From assembly GCA_003864495.1 (NCBI GenBank), contig ML133454.1:1273149-1337148 (forward strand): a stretch of DNA of 64,000 nucleotides, written 5' to 3'. The stretch comes from Nemopilema nomurai. Taxonomy: Eukaryota > Cnidaria > Scyphozoa > Rhizostomeae > Rhizostomatidae. The notes beneath the pieces are model-generated. The model saw only the letters and a list, made by a program, of their open reading frames with translations. It ran no database searches and had not been told where the DNA came from. Positions 10,211 through 22,816 of the stretch are shown piece by piece (position 1 is the first letter of the stretch; each line of letters starts with the position of its first letter). The position numbers and the translations under genes are program-made.

Positions 10211-11839
10211 AATCTATTCGAAGAATATAAATAAACACTTTGATGCTAATCCAGGTCATGCTTCTTAATATTCATATCTGCTCGTCAATCATGGAGGAAG
10301 GACAGTCCCAGACCAAAACATGTATAATGCCAAGTTGCGCCAAAATACCACAAACACTCAGACGAAATTAGAAACAGTCGCCCCCCCCCCTGATTGTTGA
10401 TACTGCATAAATTGAAAAGAAATGGCACATAAAGAAAAGTTGTTACCGTTGATCAGTTGTTCAATCAAGACCCGAATGCATTGCCAGCTTAGAAAGTGAA
10501 GCCCATCTCAGTTCTCTGATCAGTTAAATTGCTCTGAAAAATTAGACGAAGATTATTCTTATTATTATATTTATCTATATAATAACAGTATTGGTGACTC
10601 TGATGGTGGCAGTAACAACATACAAGAGTTATCGCAATGGAAATGTGTATTCTTGAAAAACGGTGGATTTTTCGAAACAACACCAGCAATAAGAGAAACA
10701 AGACAATTTGTGTTGATTAAAGCAGCTGTTCATTTCTGATTACGACATTGATTGATTTCTAGGAGAGATAGATCTTCAGTTATAAAATTGAGTTTTTATA
10801 CCATATATAAACCATTTTAATTTGTCGCACCACAACTTGCCAAGCTTAGCGAGCCTTTCACGGGTGGGCAAAACCGAACGGCAGAACATGCGTAAAGAAA
10901 GGTAGCAAATCTTTTAAGACAATTACTTAGCCTCGTATGAGCTTAAGATTTGCAGTAATGGCTGCTTAATTTTCAAACTTTAGATTGCTATAACATTTCT
11001 ATAGAGTAGAAAAATTGCTATTTTCAGCTGTGGGCTCAAAGATTGCATGGACCTTGTCACAGTCTTCCCATTTCAGAGCTACGCTTTTCGAGAAATTTGC
11101 GCGCTCAAATATCTTGTTTCTACCGATCTTGACTTAAGGCAAGTGCGTGCATGAAAACAGCAGTAAGATTTCAAACGGGACTCCAAGGAGCTATTATTCA
11201 AAATGAACAAAATTGTCCACAAGCAAATCTATTAATAGATTGAATAGCGCGATTGTTTCCTACATGTGGTCTTGTTCATAACTGCACGTACTTTTTGCAA
11301 TAGCAATCTTTATGAAGCGCAGCATGTGAACCTTCTAGCAATTTTTCCTCATTCATGTGTTGAGTATTTAATGATTTTTGCTTATTTGACGTCATAGTGT
11401 GAAAAAGCGAGCTTTTCGCCTTTTGTCATATACAAAAATCAAATTGAAACGAAGAGTTATGAAATGTTTTGTGGGAATTTTTAATTCTCATCAACAATTC
11501 ATAAATGTGGTCGATCTGAAGTTCGCACAAGTTTGAAAAGGTTATTTGGAAGGGAGGAGGATGCCCATCTCACGGTACCCCACTCGCAGTACTTATGTCT
11601 TGTGACTTCCTGAATTAAAACGATGACTATAATGACAACTATTATCATTATTTTAATTAAGCGTCCTCTCTCAGTAGAGTGTGATGTTGTTCCTGCTGGT
11701 ACTTTAATCCAATGGACTGGAACAACAGCCTGGGTCCCTTGGATTCCTTATACTCATTTGTCTTGTTTAGTCCACTGCCAAAGTTCAATACCTTCCTTAG
11801 TATCTGACTGTTCCCATTTGGGCTGACTTCCGCAACAAT
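10211..11839. other. Intergenic, no gene seen
   Basis: Short unsupported open frames only. It contains a ten-base C run at about 10381-10390 and a TGACGTCA octamer at 11388-11395 with no gene next to it. Confidence 0.4.
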
Positions 11840-12420
11840 CAAGCTTCGACGGATATTCCGGCCTTTCCTGCGCTTTTAAAAGCCTTTCAGTTTCTTTCTT
11901 GGACTTCCCTTGATCTCCTGCCAGGTCCGGCTGTTCGCTGCCATTACGTCTTCTGCCTCCGTTGCATACTGCCTGCGCATTTTCTTCTCATTCCAACCGG
12001 TCTTCTTTGCTTCTTTGCGCGGTTTCCTGAATTCTTTCGGCGTTTGCCCACTCCACCTCTCGATTATTTCTACCTTCTTGTAGTCGATTCAAGCCATTTC
12101 GTAGTTTGGCTTTCTCCTCGTGAAATTCTTCATTATGGTTTTCCCGATAAGTTGATATTTCATTCCCTTCGTGCCTTTCATAAAACCTTTATGCTCTTCT
12201 GGAAAGACATCTTGCTCGCCATGTATTCGTACATCTCCTCAGCAACAATTCATGTCAGTAGCTTTTTGGTTGTCGATAGGCAGGCTATTGGTCTGTAATT
12301 GACGATGACATTCCCTTCATTTATCAGAAGTGTTGTTCTGTCTTCGACCATCCTTTCTGTTATCTGCGTTTCTTCTAGACATACCTAGCGCTGCTCAGTT
12401 AGCCATCCACGATGCACCTT
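11840..12420 (-). pseudogene. Decayed non-LTR retrotransposon (LINE) reverse-transcriptase fragment
   Basis: Minus-strand translation across several frames gives pieces of a LINE reverse transcriptase in order: MVEDRTTLLINEGNV, then NYRPIACLSTTKKLLT, then IVAEEMYEYMASKMSFQ. After a frame change follow GFMKGTKGMKYQLIGKTIMK and an AxIDYKK piece. The NYRPI-CL and A-WIDY-KA motifs are characteristic of this RT lineage, which is common in cnidarians and other invertebrates. In-frame stops and frameshifts show it is dead. Neither element end could be placed. Confidence 0.7.
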
Positions 12421-12432
12421 TACCTCCTCCAG

Positions 12433-13310
12433 CTACAAAAAGTCAGCAATTCTAACTGGTTCAAGCAATTTCAAGTCTTGTACTTTCTTCAGTTGCTTCT
12501 TTAGCTCTTCGGTGGTCACTTGTTCCTGTTTCACCTTTTCTTGCTGCTTCACTTCTCCTTGCTGTTTCACATATTCTTGCTGCTTCCCTTCTTCTTGCTG
12601 TTTCACTTCTTTTTGCATTTTCACCTTTTCTTGCTGCTTCACTTTTTCTTGCTGTTTCACTTCTTTTTGCTGCTTCCCTTCTTCTGCATTTCAACTTTTT
12701 CTTGCTGCTCCACTTCTTCTTGCAGTTTCACCCCTCTTTACTGTTTCATCCATTTTACTCTTTATCTTCTTTTTGCTCTTTATCTTCTTCCTGCTGTTTC
12801 ACTCCTTCTGCACGTCAACCTTTTCTTGTTGCTTCAATTCTTCTAGCTGCTTTACTGCGCCTTGCTAGTTCACTTCTTCTTGCTGTGTCACTTCTTCTTG
12901 CTGTGTCACTTCTTCTTGATACTTCCCTTTCTCTTGCTGCTCCACTTCTTCTTGCAGTTTCACTTCTCTTTACTGTTTCATCCATTTTGATCTTTTTCTT
13001 CTTTTTGCTCATTTTCTTCTTCCTGCTGTTTCACTTCTTCTGCATTTCAACTTTTCTTGTCGTTTCAATTCTTCTAGCTGCTTTACTGCGCCTTGCTGGT
13101 TCACTTCTTCCTCCAGCTTTACTCCTTATTGCTACTTCACTTCTTATTGCTGCTCCACTTCTTCTTGCAGTTTCACTTCTCTTTACTGTTTCATCCATTC
13201 TGCTCTTTATCTTCTTTTTGCTCTTTAACTTCTTCCTGCTGTTTCACTCCTTCTGCACGTCAACCTTTTCTTGTTGCTTCAATTCTTCTAGCTGCTTTAG
13301 CCACTCTATC
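12433..13310. repeat. 18-bp minisatellite with a 210-230 bp higher-order repeat
   Basis: The plus strand is built from variants of an 18-base unit (TTCACTTCTTCTTGCTGC). On the minus strand this reads as Lys-Gln-Gln-Glu-Glu-Val repeats, open as a 75-codon frame ending at 12433. A longer block starting GCTGCTCCACTTCTTCTTGC recurs at about 12704, 12936 and 13149. The two periods differ by about one 18-base unit. It abuts the LINE relic on its left. Whether the Lys/Gln/Glu frame was ever translated is unknown. Confidence 0.8.
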
Positions 13311-16300
13311 GTTTTTTATTCTCTCACTGTAGGTTTTCTGCCTTCACTGTTTCGAGCTTGCTCTAATCTGTTAGCTTCTTTACTTCCTTTCCTTTGATAG
13401 TACTACTCCTGGATAGTATTGTTCCATGGTGGTGTTTTTGTTATTTTCATAATTATTGATATTATTGCTATAATTACTATAATTATTACGCTTCCAGCAT
13501 GTTTGCAGTCATCGTCTTCTATCAAACTGTCCATTAGCCTCCTTGAAATATTTTTGTAGCTCCCGCAGCTCTTTAGTCGACTTTTGTGTTTGCTTTTATC
13601 GAAAAACAAAATTACCGGTATCTTATCTCCAACTTTCAACAGACTCCATTTGTGCCACATACTATGTACTTTGCTGCAGAAACAAAGCTTGGACTAGCTC
13701 AGAGTTGCTTTTATTATTTAATTTTATCCTGTGGTTGTAACAGTCGTTTTTCTTTGCAAGCCCAGACCAGCCAGTTACAAATTACTATTAGTAATAAAGA
13801 GATTTCTAGTTGTAGTTTAAATTGAATTAAACATGCAAAGTTTACACTACTTCTATTATTGTCATTATTTTCATTATTACATCTGTTGTGACACCATCTT
13901 TTTGCCCATTAAGAATGCATTTGTTGAGGTAAACCTGATAGCTGATTCAAAAGGCTTTAAACTACATCACACACCAGATGAAATAATGACATGCCTTTGC
14001 CAGCACTTCCACATGTCTTTTATCTCTAAATATTTAACTACTTCTTTTATGTAAGTTATCATTTTATTATTATTATTTCACTTCCTTAAGGAGGGTCGCC
14101 CTTCAGCGTAGCTGATTTTCAAGGGACCCTCCTTAGAAAGGCAGTGGGGATAGGAACATTTTGATTTCTTCTCTTCATAAAGATGACTCTCAAAGCCTTT
14201 TTCTGCATTCATTTGTTTGACATGATCATTGTACTGCTATGAATGAGGATTCTTACAGCATGGTCATAATACACGATTATCAGGTATTAAGTACGAAGCT
14301 TGCTATTTTGGACTTGCAGAGAGAAAACATGTTTGGCATAAATCTAACATCAAGTAGCGGAAGACACCATGAAGTGCCTCTACCTCAGCACCAACTAAAG
14401 CTGCAATAAAGACTGACTTGCTATTAGTAATAGAAATTATCAACCAGAAAGAAATAAAGCCTTGCAAAGAGTTTGCTCGTTGCAAAGTTGCGAGAGGTCG
14501 AGCATACAGATTACGAGGCTCATTTCTCCAGCATTTGGTAATTGATAATAGAAGCTGCGAAAAGACTAGATGATGCTGACAATTACCAAATATATTTCCT
14601 GGCACCTTAATGTCAGTTTTGTCTGAAAGTGTGGCTGTTGGCCTTAAAAAAAACAATCAAAATAAGTTTATATTGAGGGAATCTGACAAAATCATAGGTT
14701 CAGTGTATTGAACAGGAGACAAAGTAAAGAATGACCAATGACACATGACGAAACAGGGCTACTCAGACAGACCACTTTCACTCGATCTCATCTCAAAGAA
14801 ATCTAAGCTTTGAACTAGACTTGGTATAAAAGCAATTTAAAGAAGTTCGTGCTTCCGAAAATGAAAATCGGTTGACGCCAAAATGTGATGACATTCACCT
14901 TTGCCTTTGATTTGATTTATTAGCACTTAAATTTCAGCTGTCGTTTCATGAAGAAAGTAAGACAACCTTCATTTATAGAACTGGTGGATCCGCCTTACAT
15001 GGGAATTTACTCAATACGTAGCTTAAGGTTTCATTGAAAATCATTGCTAAAAGGACTGTGCCAGCATGCTTGCTGTAGTATCGCCATGCAGTACTTTTGC
15101 ATATCAGTAATCATATGTTCGGGGATTATTTATTAAAGATTCAATAAAAGTCCTTACTGCAGTGCCTACTGTTTCAAAATTTTAATTAAATGAACAAAAA
15201 GTTATGGGATATCAATCAAATTGAATGTGATAAGTCCCTAAAGCTTTGGTTAATTTCAACTGAAGTTAGGCTCTTTTGCCCTTCTCGCTTTCTTACTTGA
15301 CTCTTGAAAACCTGTTGCCTTTTTTTGTTATTTCTTAAACCATTTTTAGGCTCATGGCTTAAGTATACGATGGAACACTTTATTCAAAATAAATTTTATC
15401 ACTCAAAATGCTGATTACGAATTCTCCGATTGAGAGGTGTGCACACTTGTAGCATATGGAATTTAACGACCCCTGGTTGCTATTTCTCGCTTCACACATT
15501 ATGCCATCCTCAAGAAGCTGTCAATATGCCTATGACACATTTACAAAGTGTTTTTTAAACTGCACTGTTGCCTTTCTACCTCCAAGATGCCCTTGCCCCA
15601 AACAGAGCCTTTTTGTGCATCCCAGAGGCTTGAAATATTCTCAAACGTTGGCACAATCTGAAGACCTGCAGACTGGGTGGAAGTGACTTCCTTCGAGCTC
15701 CAGACGCCCAACACATTTGCCGATAAAAATAATTGGGTAAAAATATGGATTCAGGATTTGAGAGTCATGAAGCGCTTCCTTTTGAGCGCCATGCCGATAA
15801 TCCAGCCGCTGACCATAGCTAATTCCAAAAAGAACCATCAAGACCTCACTTTCCAAGTTTAAAGTTCCGCTACCGAAATTGTATTAGCAAAAGGCTGTCG
15901 GAGATTAATTATCAAGCGCCCAGGCCGGTGCCTTGGTTATGTCATAAACAGCATATACTTAGCAGCATTGGACCATTCAAAGGCATTTGAACCAAAAAGC
16001 AACTGCCTGCAATGTTCCAGTTCACTTTTTCTTAGACAAATATTCTGCAGCTTTGAAACAATACCCCAGTGGACTTCGTACAGAGTTTCGACCTGACCAT
16101 TATCAAGAGGGGACGGTACATTTCCCACCAAGCAAGAATTGATTAATATACCCCCGAGTGGCACTCTTTAAAGGTTGTGAACTTGGTACGTGTGCCCTTT
16201 GACGAGTATGCTATTTTCGAGCCAATAGTTATGCCAGAATACGTCATCTCAAAAGCTATTGGCTACTTGTTAGTGGTGAAAGAAAGTGATAGCCTATTCA

Positions 16301-19300
16301 CACGTATGAGGTGCTAGCCAGATAACATGATACAGAGAATTCCATGTAATGGCATTTCACAGAGATTTTTTTTGCGTGAAAGCTCTATGGAAGATATTAT
16401 ATACATAGAGCGTCAAGCATGTTGTGTAGAATCTGTTTTAAATTGCACAGCTGGAAAAAATATCAGCTTTACTTGTGACCGGAATTGGAAAAATACAATA
16501 TATTTTATGATTATAAACGAAATTTACAGTTGCATCTAATCACAGGGCTTATTGCAGAATGTAAGAAAATGGTCCATAACAAACGAGAAAAGCTACTGGA
16601 TGTAAAAGAACTACACGATTCAAACAAAAGATGATTAAAACAAAAGATGATTCTTAACAAACACTTTCCCATTTGTTTTGGAGCATTCAAAAAGATTTAG
16701 GGGTGAAGATTTTTTGAGAGACTGTTATTAGAAGTTCAGGCACCTGCGTAAAGAAATAAAATGAAAGTACTTATCTAAGAGAGCAGGCTTATACGAAGTT
16801 GATGGAATTTTTTACAGTCATTAGAGCTTTTTCCTTGGAATCCAAATTACGTATCAGCATGCGTTGCGGATTGTTGGGCTTTGGCATCAACGTTGAAGCT
16901 CAACACCCTTTGGTTCCCACACCACACCCAGGTCCCACGATCGAGCCTCTACTTTAAGTATGCAACTATATATTGCATGCACACTTGACAGCATAGAAAA
17001 TCCAGAGGCCATGCCACACCTTTTCTTTGCTTAATATTCCTATACGTTTTCTTGAGACCTTTTTATAGATTCTCTTATGCATTTACAGATATCCGCAACT
17101 AATGTCTTTGTGAGCTTTGCAAGCAAGGCAGCATTGAGCTTTGAAACTATGGAACCATTTTGGGTTGCTTCATAAACTAGCATGCGGTTTACATCTTCCT
17201 TCCAGGAAATAAAGCACTTTGAATATTAAATACTCACCACAAAAGATTTGATCCACCCACCATTGTTGAAGTGGCAAAAATTACATGCCGTGTTTATATA
17301 TCCATCCATTTTAGCATACTGCGGTTCGTAAAATTCACATTTGAATCTGTTCCAAAACGGTTTTTGGCAAGTCCTCACGATCTGTGGCAGTCTTAAGGTG
17401 AATATCAAAGATAAGCTTGTAATTGTGTCGTTACAATAAATGTGTTTGATACATTGATTGCCCCCAAGTATCCAATTACTCCTACATAATTTCGCATATA
17501 TCTCCGTATATAGCTACAGCGCTGTGTACTATGCTTATTTCATTGTTAAACCACCCGCCTGCTTCTACATAACGTCATTGGATACCGTGGTGACGTAGCC
17601 GATCCAAGTGACTATGTATGTAACTCCGTATAAAGTAAGGCACTGTATTATTCACGGAAATTATATTTTAAGCACACACTTACTCCAACATAACTCTGTA
17701 TGCAATACATTATAAAGTTACAGCACCATACTATTTCGTATGTGCAGTTATAACTCCCAATAACTCCCTCTCCGTCATTGCATTGGTTTTAATTCGTTTT
17801 CGAAGATTTGCCTTCACTACCTACTGGAAGTTTTCTACCCCCCTTGCCAATATTTCAAGTCCCTCGTTTACTTAATTCCATAGACTGCATGATCTCTCCC
17901 TCTCTGTCACTCCCTCAATTCAAGATGACTCCAGAGCAGTTACCTTAAACAGTAGGTTGCCTGGGTGATATCACTAGCGATTACCACAGTAGCTCGAAGT
18001 GAATACAGAAAGCAAATGGCACTAGAGCAAATAGTTTGGTTTTTTTTAGAATGGTCACAAGAGACATACTGTTGTAACACACTCTAATAATTAATGTTCT
18101 TAACCCTTTCTTTCAATCCGCCAAAGGCAGAACATTATGTTTTCACTGGTAGGAGGGTCCATTGGGGATCAAAGGTCCAAACTTATTATACCCCCCCCCC
18201 CCTAACTTATGTATAAACATGGTCCACGTGCTTCTTCTGTAACTTGATTAAAAAGCGTTGTGCTAGGGGTATATCATAGTTCTTGAGGAAAATTAACCTG
18301 GTACAAAACACTAAAGCGAGGATAAGGGGGCATCAGGAACAACTCCTATTGCCCTCACTCACTGCAGTAGGGCCCCCTTTTTTAAATTCTACAACCACAT
18401 CTCTTTTATGGACTAATATTACCTTGCAAGAAATGACAGTCTTACAAGCTTGATGATTTTAAATGGAAAATTTGCAACATTCATCGTCAATTAAGTCAAT
18501 GCAAAACAAATAGGTAAAAAAGGGTGTGCGAAATGTAAATTGATGGTCTACTTTTTAAGATAAACACTTTTAATTTTCGAAGCATATCTATGTATGAAAT
18601 GACCTTGCTGTGTAGGCTTAAATTTCATCGATACTGTCCAACAGATTCACAGACTTTTTAATATCATATGATTATGACCTTTAGCAACAATTAATCAAAT
18701 TTCTTCATAGAAACCTTCAAACATAAGGGGATTTAAGAGCTCGTGGAAGTTTACCTGATCAACCACAGAATAGAGTTCCAATCTGCTTTAGTTGTTCTGT
18801 TTGGGTTTGGCACTTTTTGAATAGCTGTCCCTTGGTCAAATCTAATAACCTGCCACAATGTTTATCCATATAAATTAATATCCTCAAAACAGCTATATAA
18901 AATTGTGGATTTATAGTATAAGGGGGTCATCCGAACTCTTTTTGGAATACTCACTCTTTAGAAGCATTTGACAGCTTTTCTTAAACAGCCTTTAAGCTTA
19001 ACATTCTTGGAAGTGTAAAGCCTAAATCTAAATTTGGTCGAAAGTCTAATGACTAAAGCAAAGCAACGAGCGAGCCAGGTGGGATGGTGCATATCTGAGA
19101 CAAAACATAGGAAGCTTCCCAGAATGAAGTCTTAGAACGGGAGTCCCTAACATTTACGATGCTCTTCGTTTACTACTTCTTGGCAAGAAGGCCGATCCCC
19201 TATCATGTTATCATGAGTCGAGTTGCTTATTAAAAAAGAGTGTTCTTTGAAAATTGATAATCTTTTGTTAATCGAGCACGGCTCAAGAAACTCAATTTGA

Positions 19301-22300
19301 TAAAGTTAATACAGTACATTGGACACGGTGATAGTATTTGAGACATTCTTTTCCTTTGCCGGCTGCTAAATGTTTCGTTTAAGAAGAATTCAAATAAAAT
19401 AATTCTAGCCACCCAGGAAAACACTGTAATAACCTGCTGCCTTTATGAGGATGACAAATTGTATTTAAGCAAGGATTAAGTATCAACAAACCTAATTAGG
19501 GAGCCATCAACTGGACAAAGATAGATTAGACTTAGATTTGAAACCGATAAAACCACGTTTCCTGTTTTTTTAGAAACTTGTGTTTACGATGCTCGTGTTC
19601 AAACCCTCGCGAGATCCAGTATCAAGCAAATAACCTGATTCCTTCGATGCACTGTACTTCAAGTAGTAATACACTCTGGCACCATCCCGAAAATCCAAGA
19701 GTAGATAAACGGCTTAACTTCGTTAGGTCTCTGCACGTGATTAAAGCTTCCTTTCTCAGGTATCTTAATTTAAGCCTTGGCTATAATCAATATCGTAATT
19801 TTACCCACGTAAAGGTTGGGATTGTGGTCGAGAATAAGGAGGAAAGTGGTTCAGCAATGATTCATTTTCGAAGGACCCACTGCTAGGCAAATATATCTCA
19901 ATATATGTCTCATGGTACAGTACAAAGGCAAGAAATATCGAATATCCTCAATTGGCTACTTATTTTGTCAGCTTTTGGTCATTTTAGGCGTTCCATACTC
20001 CGAGGAGTGCAAGTCGTATATGAAAATTATTTTTCTGCTCCTTCTTGAAATTGCCACATTTAACAATTATGCTTGCAATGTGCAAGATAAGAACAATATC
20101 AAACATTAAATCAAAAGCAATCAACTTTCTAAAACATTGATGCCCAACAGGATTATGGGTATGAAGAGTTTAGCCCAGCTGAAAATTTTCCCCCTCGCTC
20201 CCCCCATGCTGCAGGCCTTCTTATTAGGTGCCCTTAAGCCTAAGTCTTTAGGGACTAGTGCCGTACCCAAGGAAGAGAAATGGGGGGCCCTGAACCCGAC
20301 TTTTGAAAAAGATCGCCCTCGAGATTTTCCTAAAATGAAATAAAATCAGTATTTTAGACGGATCTACCTAGAATTTGAGAACAAATTAATCCAATAACAG
20401 AATTCTGCCTTGCACAAAATAAACCTAAAAGGGCGTTGCCATGAATCTCTTAGTGTCTAGAGGGCGTGGTTGCGAAAAACTTTCCGGTAGCGTGCGTACA
20501 CCCCTGATAGTGATGGTAGGCCTTGGAAGAAGATTTTAACCCGCAACACCCTTTCGAGTAAATACACGATGCTCTTTTAATTTCGATTCTAATTACCGGT
20601 GAATCGAGGGCCTTCTTTGCTTTGCCTGGCGGCACCAAGACCGCAACAAAACCAAAGCCCACTACCGCCAGAAATTCCGGATAACCCTCAATTGGCGGCA
20701 GCCCATTATTTCATACGTCAAATGTCATTTTCGGCCACCCTGCCTGTTTATTCAGTATTATAACTTAAAATTGTATATCACTTATGGTTTTGCACAGTTA
20801 CTTCTGTAATTTAGGGTCCATAATTACCACATTGAGTTGTAATGACAGACATGAAAGTGAGGTAGCTGAAGTTGAGAGTTATCCTATCGCAACTACAAGT
20901 TGTGGCATCACACAAGTACATATTGATAGATGGATAATGGACAATATGTACAGCACACTCTGAATTGATGTGAAAGCTATTTTCACAGGTAGAGCAAATA
21001 TACGTGTGCTTTGCCAGGCTGAAAATGCTGACTTTCTATAAAGTTGCCATTTTGTCAAGAGTGAATATCTTTTTTGTAGAGAAGAATATTTTCAAGATCA
21101 TGTAGAAAGAAATAGAGAAAATTTTGTAAGTATAAAAGAGGAGGCATAACTTTCTGAAGTTTATTTTGCTTAGTAGGACCATGACTGTTATTTTATTATT
21201 AAATATTTATGGTGATTGCCTTTAGTAACCTTTGTCATAATCTTCACATTTTGCCCCTCCCTCTCCCACTTCCAAATACGAATTTCCGGCCCCGAGATGC
21301 TGTATGGAATGTGCATTATCCTGGTTGAAATTAAGGGTTGTGAGTGCAATGCCGAGTATAAGGGAGGGGCACTCAATATGGGGAAATGGGGGCCCTGTGC
21401 AAATCTTGACTCAGTGTCAGATGGAGTTTGAGTCATAGGGTAGGTAAGCTGGCTAGACTTCCAAACAACGCGATCATATACCCCCTTCCCCCTAACCGTA
21501 AACAGTTAGAAGGTGATTATTCGTGTGGGTCATCCAGAAAAACCCCGAAGAAGATCATGTTAAAGGGAATGCCTAGGTTTTAGATTTGACTGCAACGAGT
21601 TGTTCTGGGATGAGAACAAACATGTGCAGCTCTGTTCACTAGAATCAAGAAAGATATGGCCAAAAACTGCAATAATTGGGTTGGGAACCTCGCAAATCAA
21701 CAATTTTTCAACCAAGTAAACAAGAAATATTTTGTGTATGCAAATTATTTTACAACCGCAAAGGTGAAATGACCTGGTCATCTCCTGAAGTCAAATCACC
21801 TTTATTTGTTGTTATCATTCGTTTCATCCTGCCTTAATTCTGAGAATCACAATTCATTAACTGATGTTTTCGTAATTTAAAATCCAATATTAATATTTGT
21901 TTCTAAGAAATGATTCAAAGGTGGCATTGGCAAAGGTGGCTCAGCAAAGGAATCTTTAAGCTGTTTGGGATGAAATAACGCAGAGATCGTAAGCAGGATG
22001 CAACTAGATTTGCGTCACTGTGAAGCAGCAGTAGCCACAATTGGTCGAACAACACAAAGTATGGTAACCAATAACGTTGTGGTGATAACTACAGAAGGGC
22101 GGTGACTGTCTACTGCGATACTTTCTCTCAGTATGACGTACTTTGATGGTCATTGGACATAGACTGGTACCAAATATGCGATTGACCAAAGTCATTTCTG
22201 GTACACTCGTATCAGGTCCAAACACATGGTCATCAGAAAGGAGACAGTCTGTCCTGGCACGTGTGTCTCATGCTTTCCGAACAGAGCAGCGGTGGCGCCC

Positions 22301-22450
22301 CGCAGGGTACACCGAATCACTACGAGAATATGCTCCTTCACATTTGTGACGCCACTTTTATAGTAACCCACCACCGTTAAATATTTCTTGTTCAAATGTA
22401 AAAGTCTCCCGATTGCCCTATTACAAGTCTGTTAACTGAGAAAAGCGATT
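13311..22450. other. Gene desert, no gene seen
   Basis: No open frame here has a recognisable product or consistent splice signals. Noted contents are a hairpin at 14085-14140, diverged copies of a TAACTCCGTATA-type unit at about 17460-17770 and a C run near 18190-18202. Frames of 70-117 codons (for example minus 14303-14656) look like chance. Confidence 0.35.
14085..14140. repeat. Strong hairpin
   Basis: CTTAAGGAGGGTCGCCCTT at 14085-14103 and AAGGGACCCTCCTTAG at 14121-14136 pair as a long stem with a single-base bulge and a 17-base loop. No T-run, ORF or RNA family accompanies it. It may be the remnant of a palindromic transposon. Confidence 0.6.
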
Positions 22451-22816
22451 TACACCCTTTTTTATAAGGAACCACTTAATAAGGAACCTATATGTAGAAG
22501 GCCGAAATATTTAAAGAACTTATACTACTAAAATCGAAATCACTAAGGAACTTTTCGATTTGAAAATTTTTTAACTGCAAGCATCACGAACTAAGAAGCC
22601 GGTTCCATTCATTTGCAGCCAATTCTCGCATAGATTGTTTGCTATTCGTGTGTCAAGTGCTTTATTGAGTAGTTTCCGCATATGCTGTTTCGCCCCTTTC
22701 TCTATTAAGTGTTAAGGCTTATTGTAATCAAAGAACCGAAAGTGAGTACTTAAGGAGCATTTAAGGAACTTTTGGTACTAGGCCTTGAGATAGGTTCCTT
22801 ATAAAAAAAGCGTGTA
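22451..22816. mobile_element. MITE copy A of a TA-flanked family, 366 bp
   Basis: It begins TACACCCTTTTTTATAAGGA and ends in the complementary ATAAAAAAAGCGTGTA. TA at each end fits a Tc1/mariner-type target duplication. The interior is clearly homologous to the element at 35825-36187 in the opposite orientation: shared blocks include GTAGAAGGCC, CTTTTCGATTTGAAA, CGCATATGCTG and CTAGGCCTTGAG equivalents. No ORF. Confidence 0.85.

Noticed and set aside
14303..14656. 117-codon minus-strand frame in the gene desert
   Set aside because: Composition and content match no family I know, and it has no supporting splice sites or neighbours.
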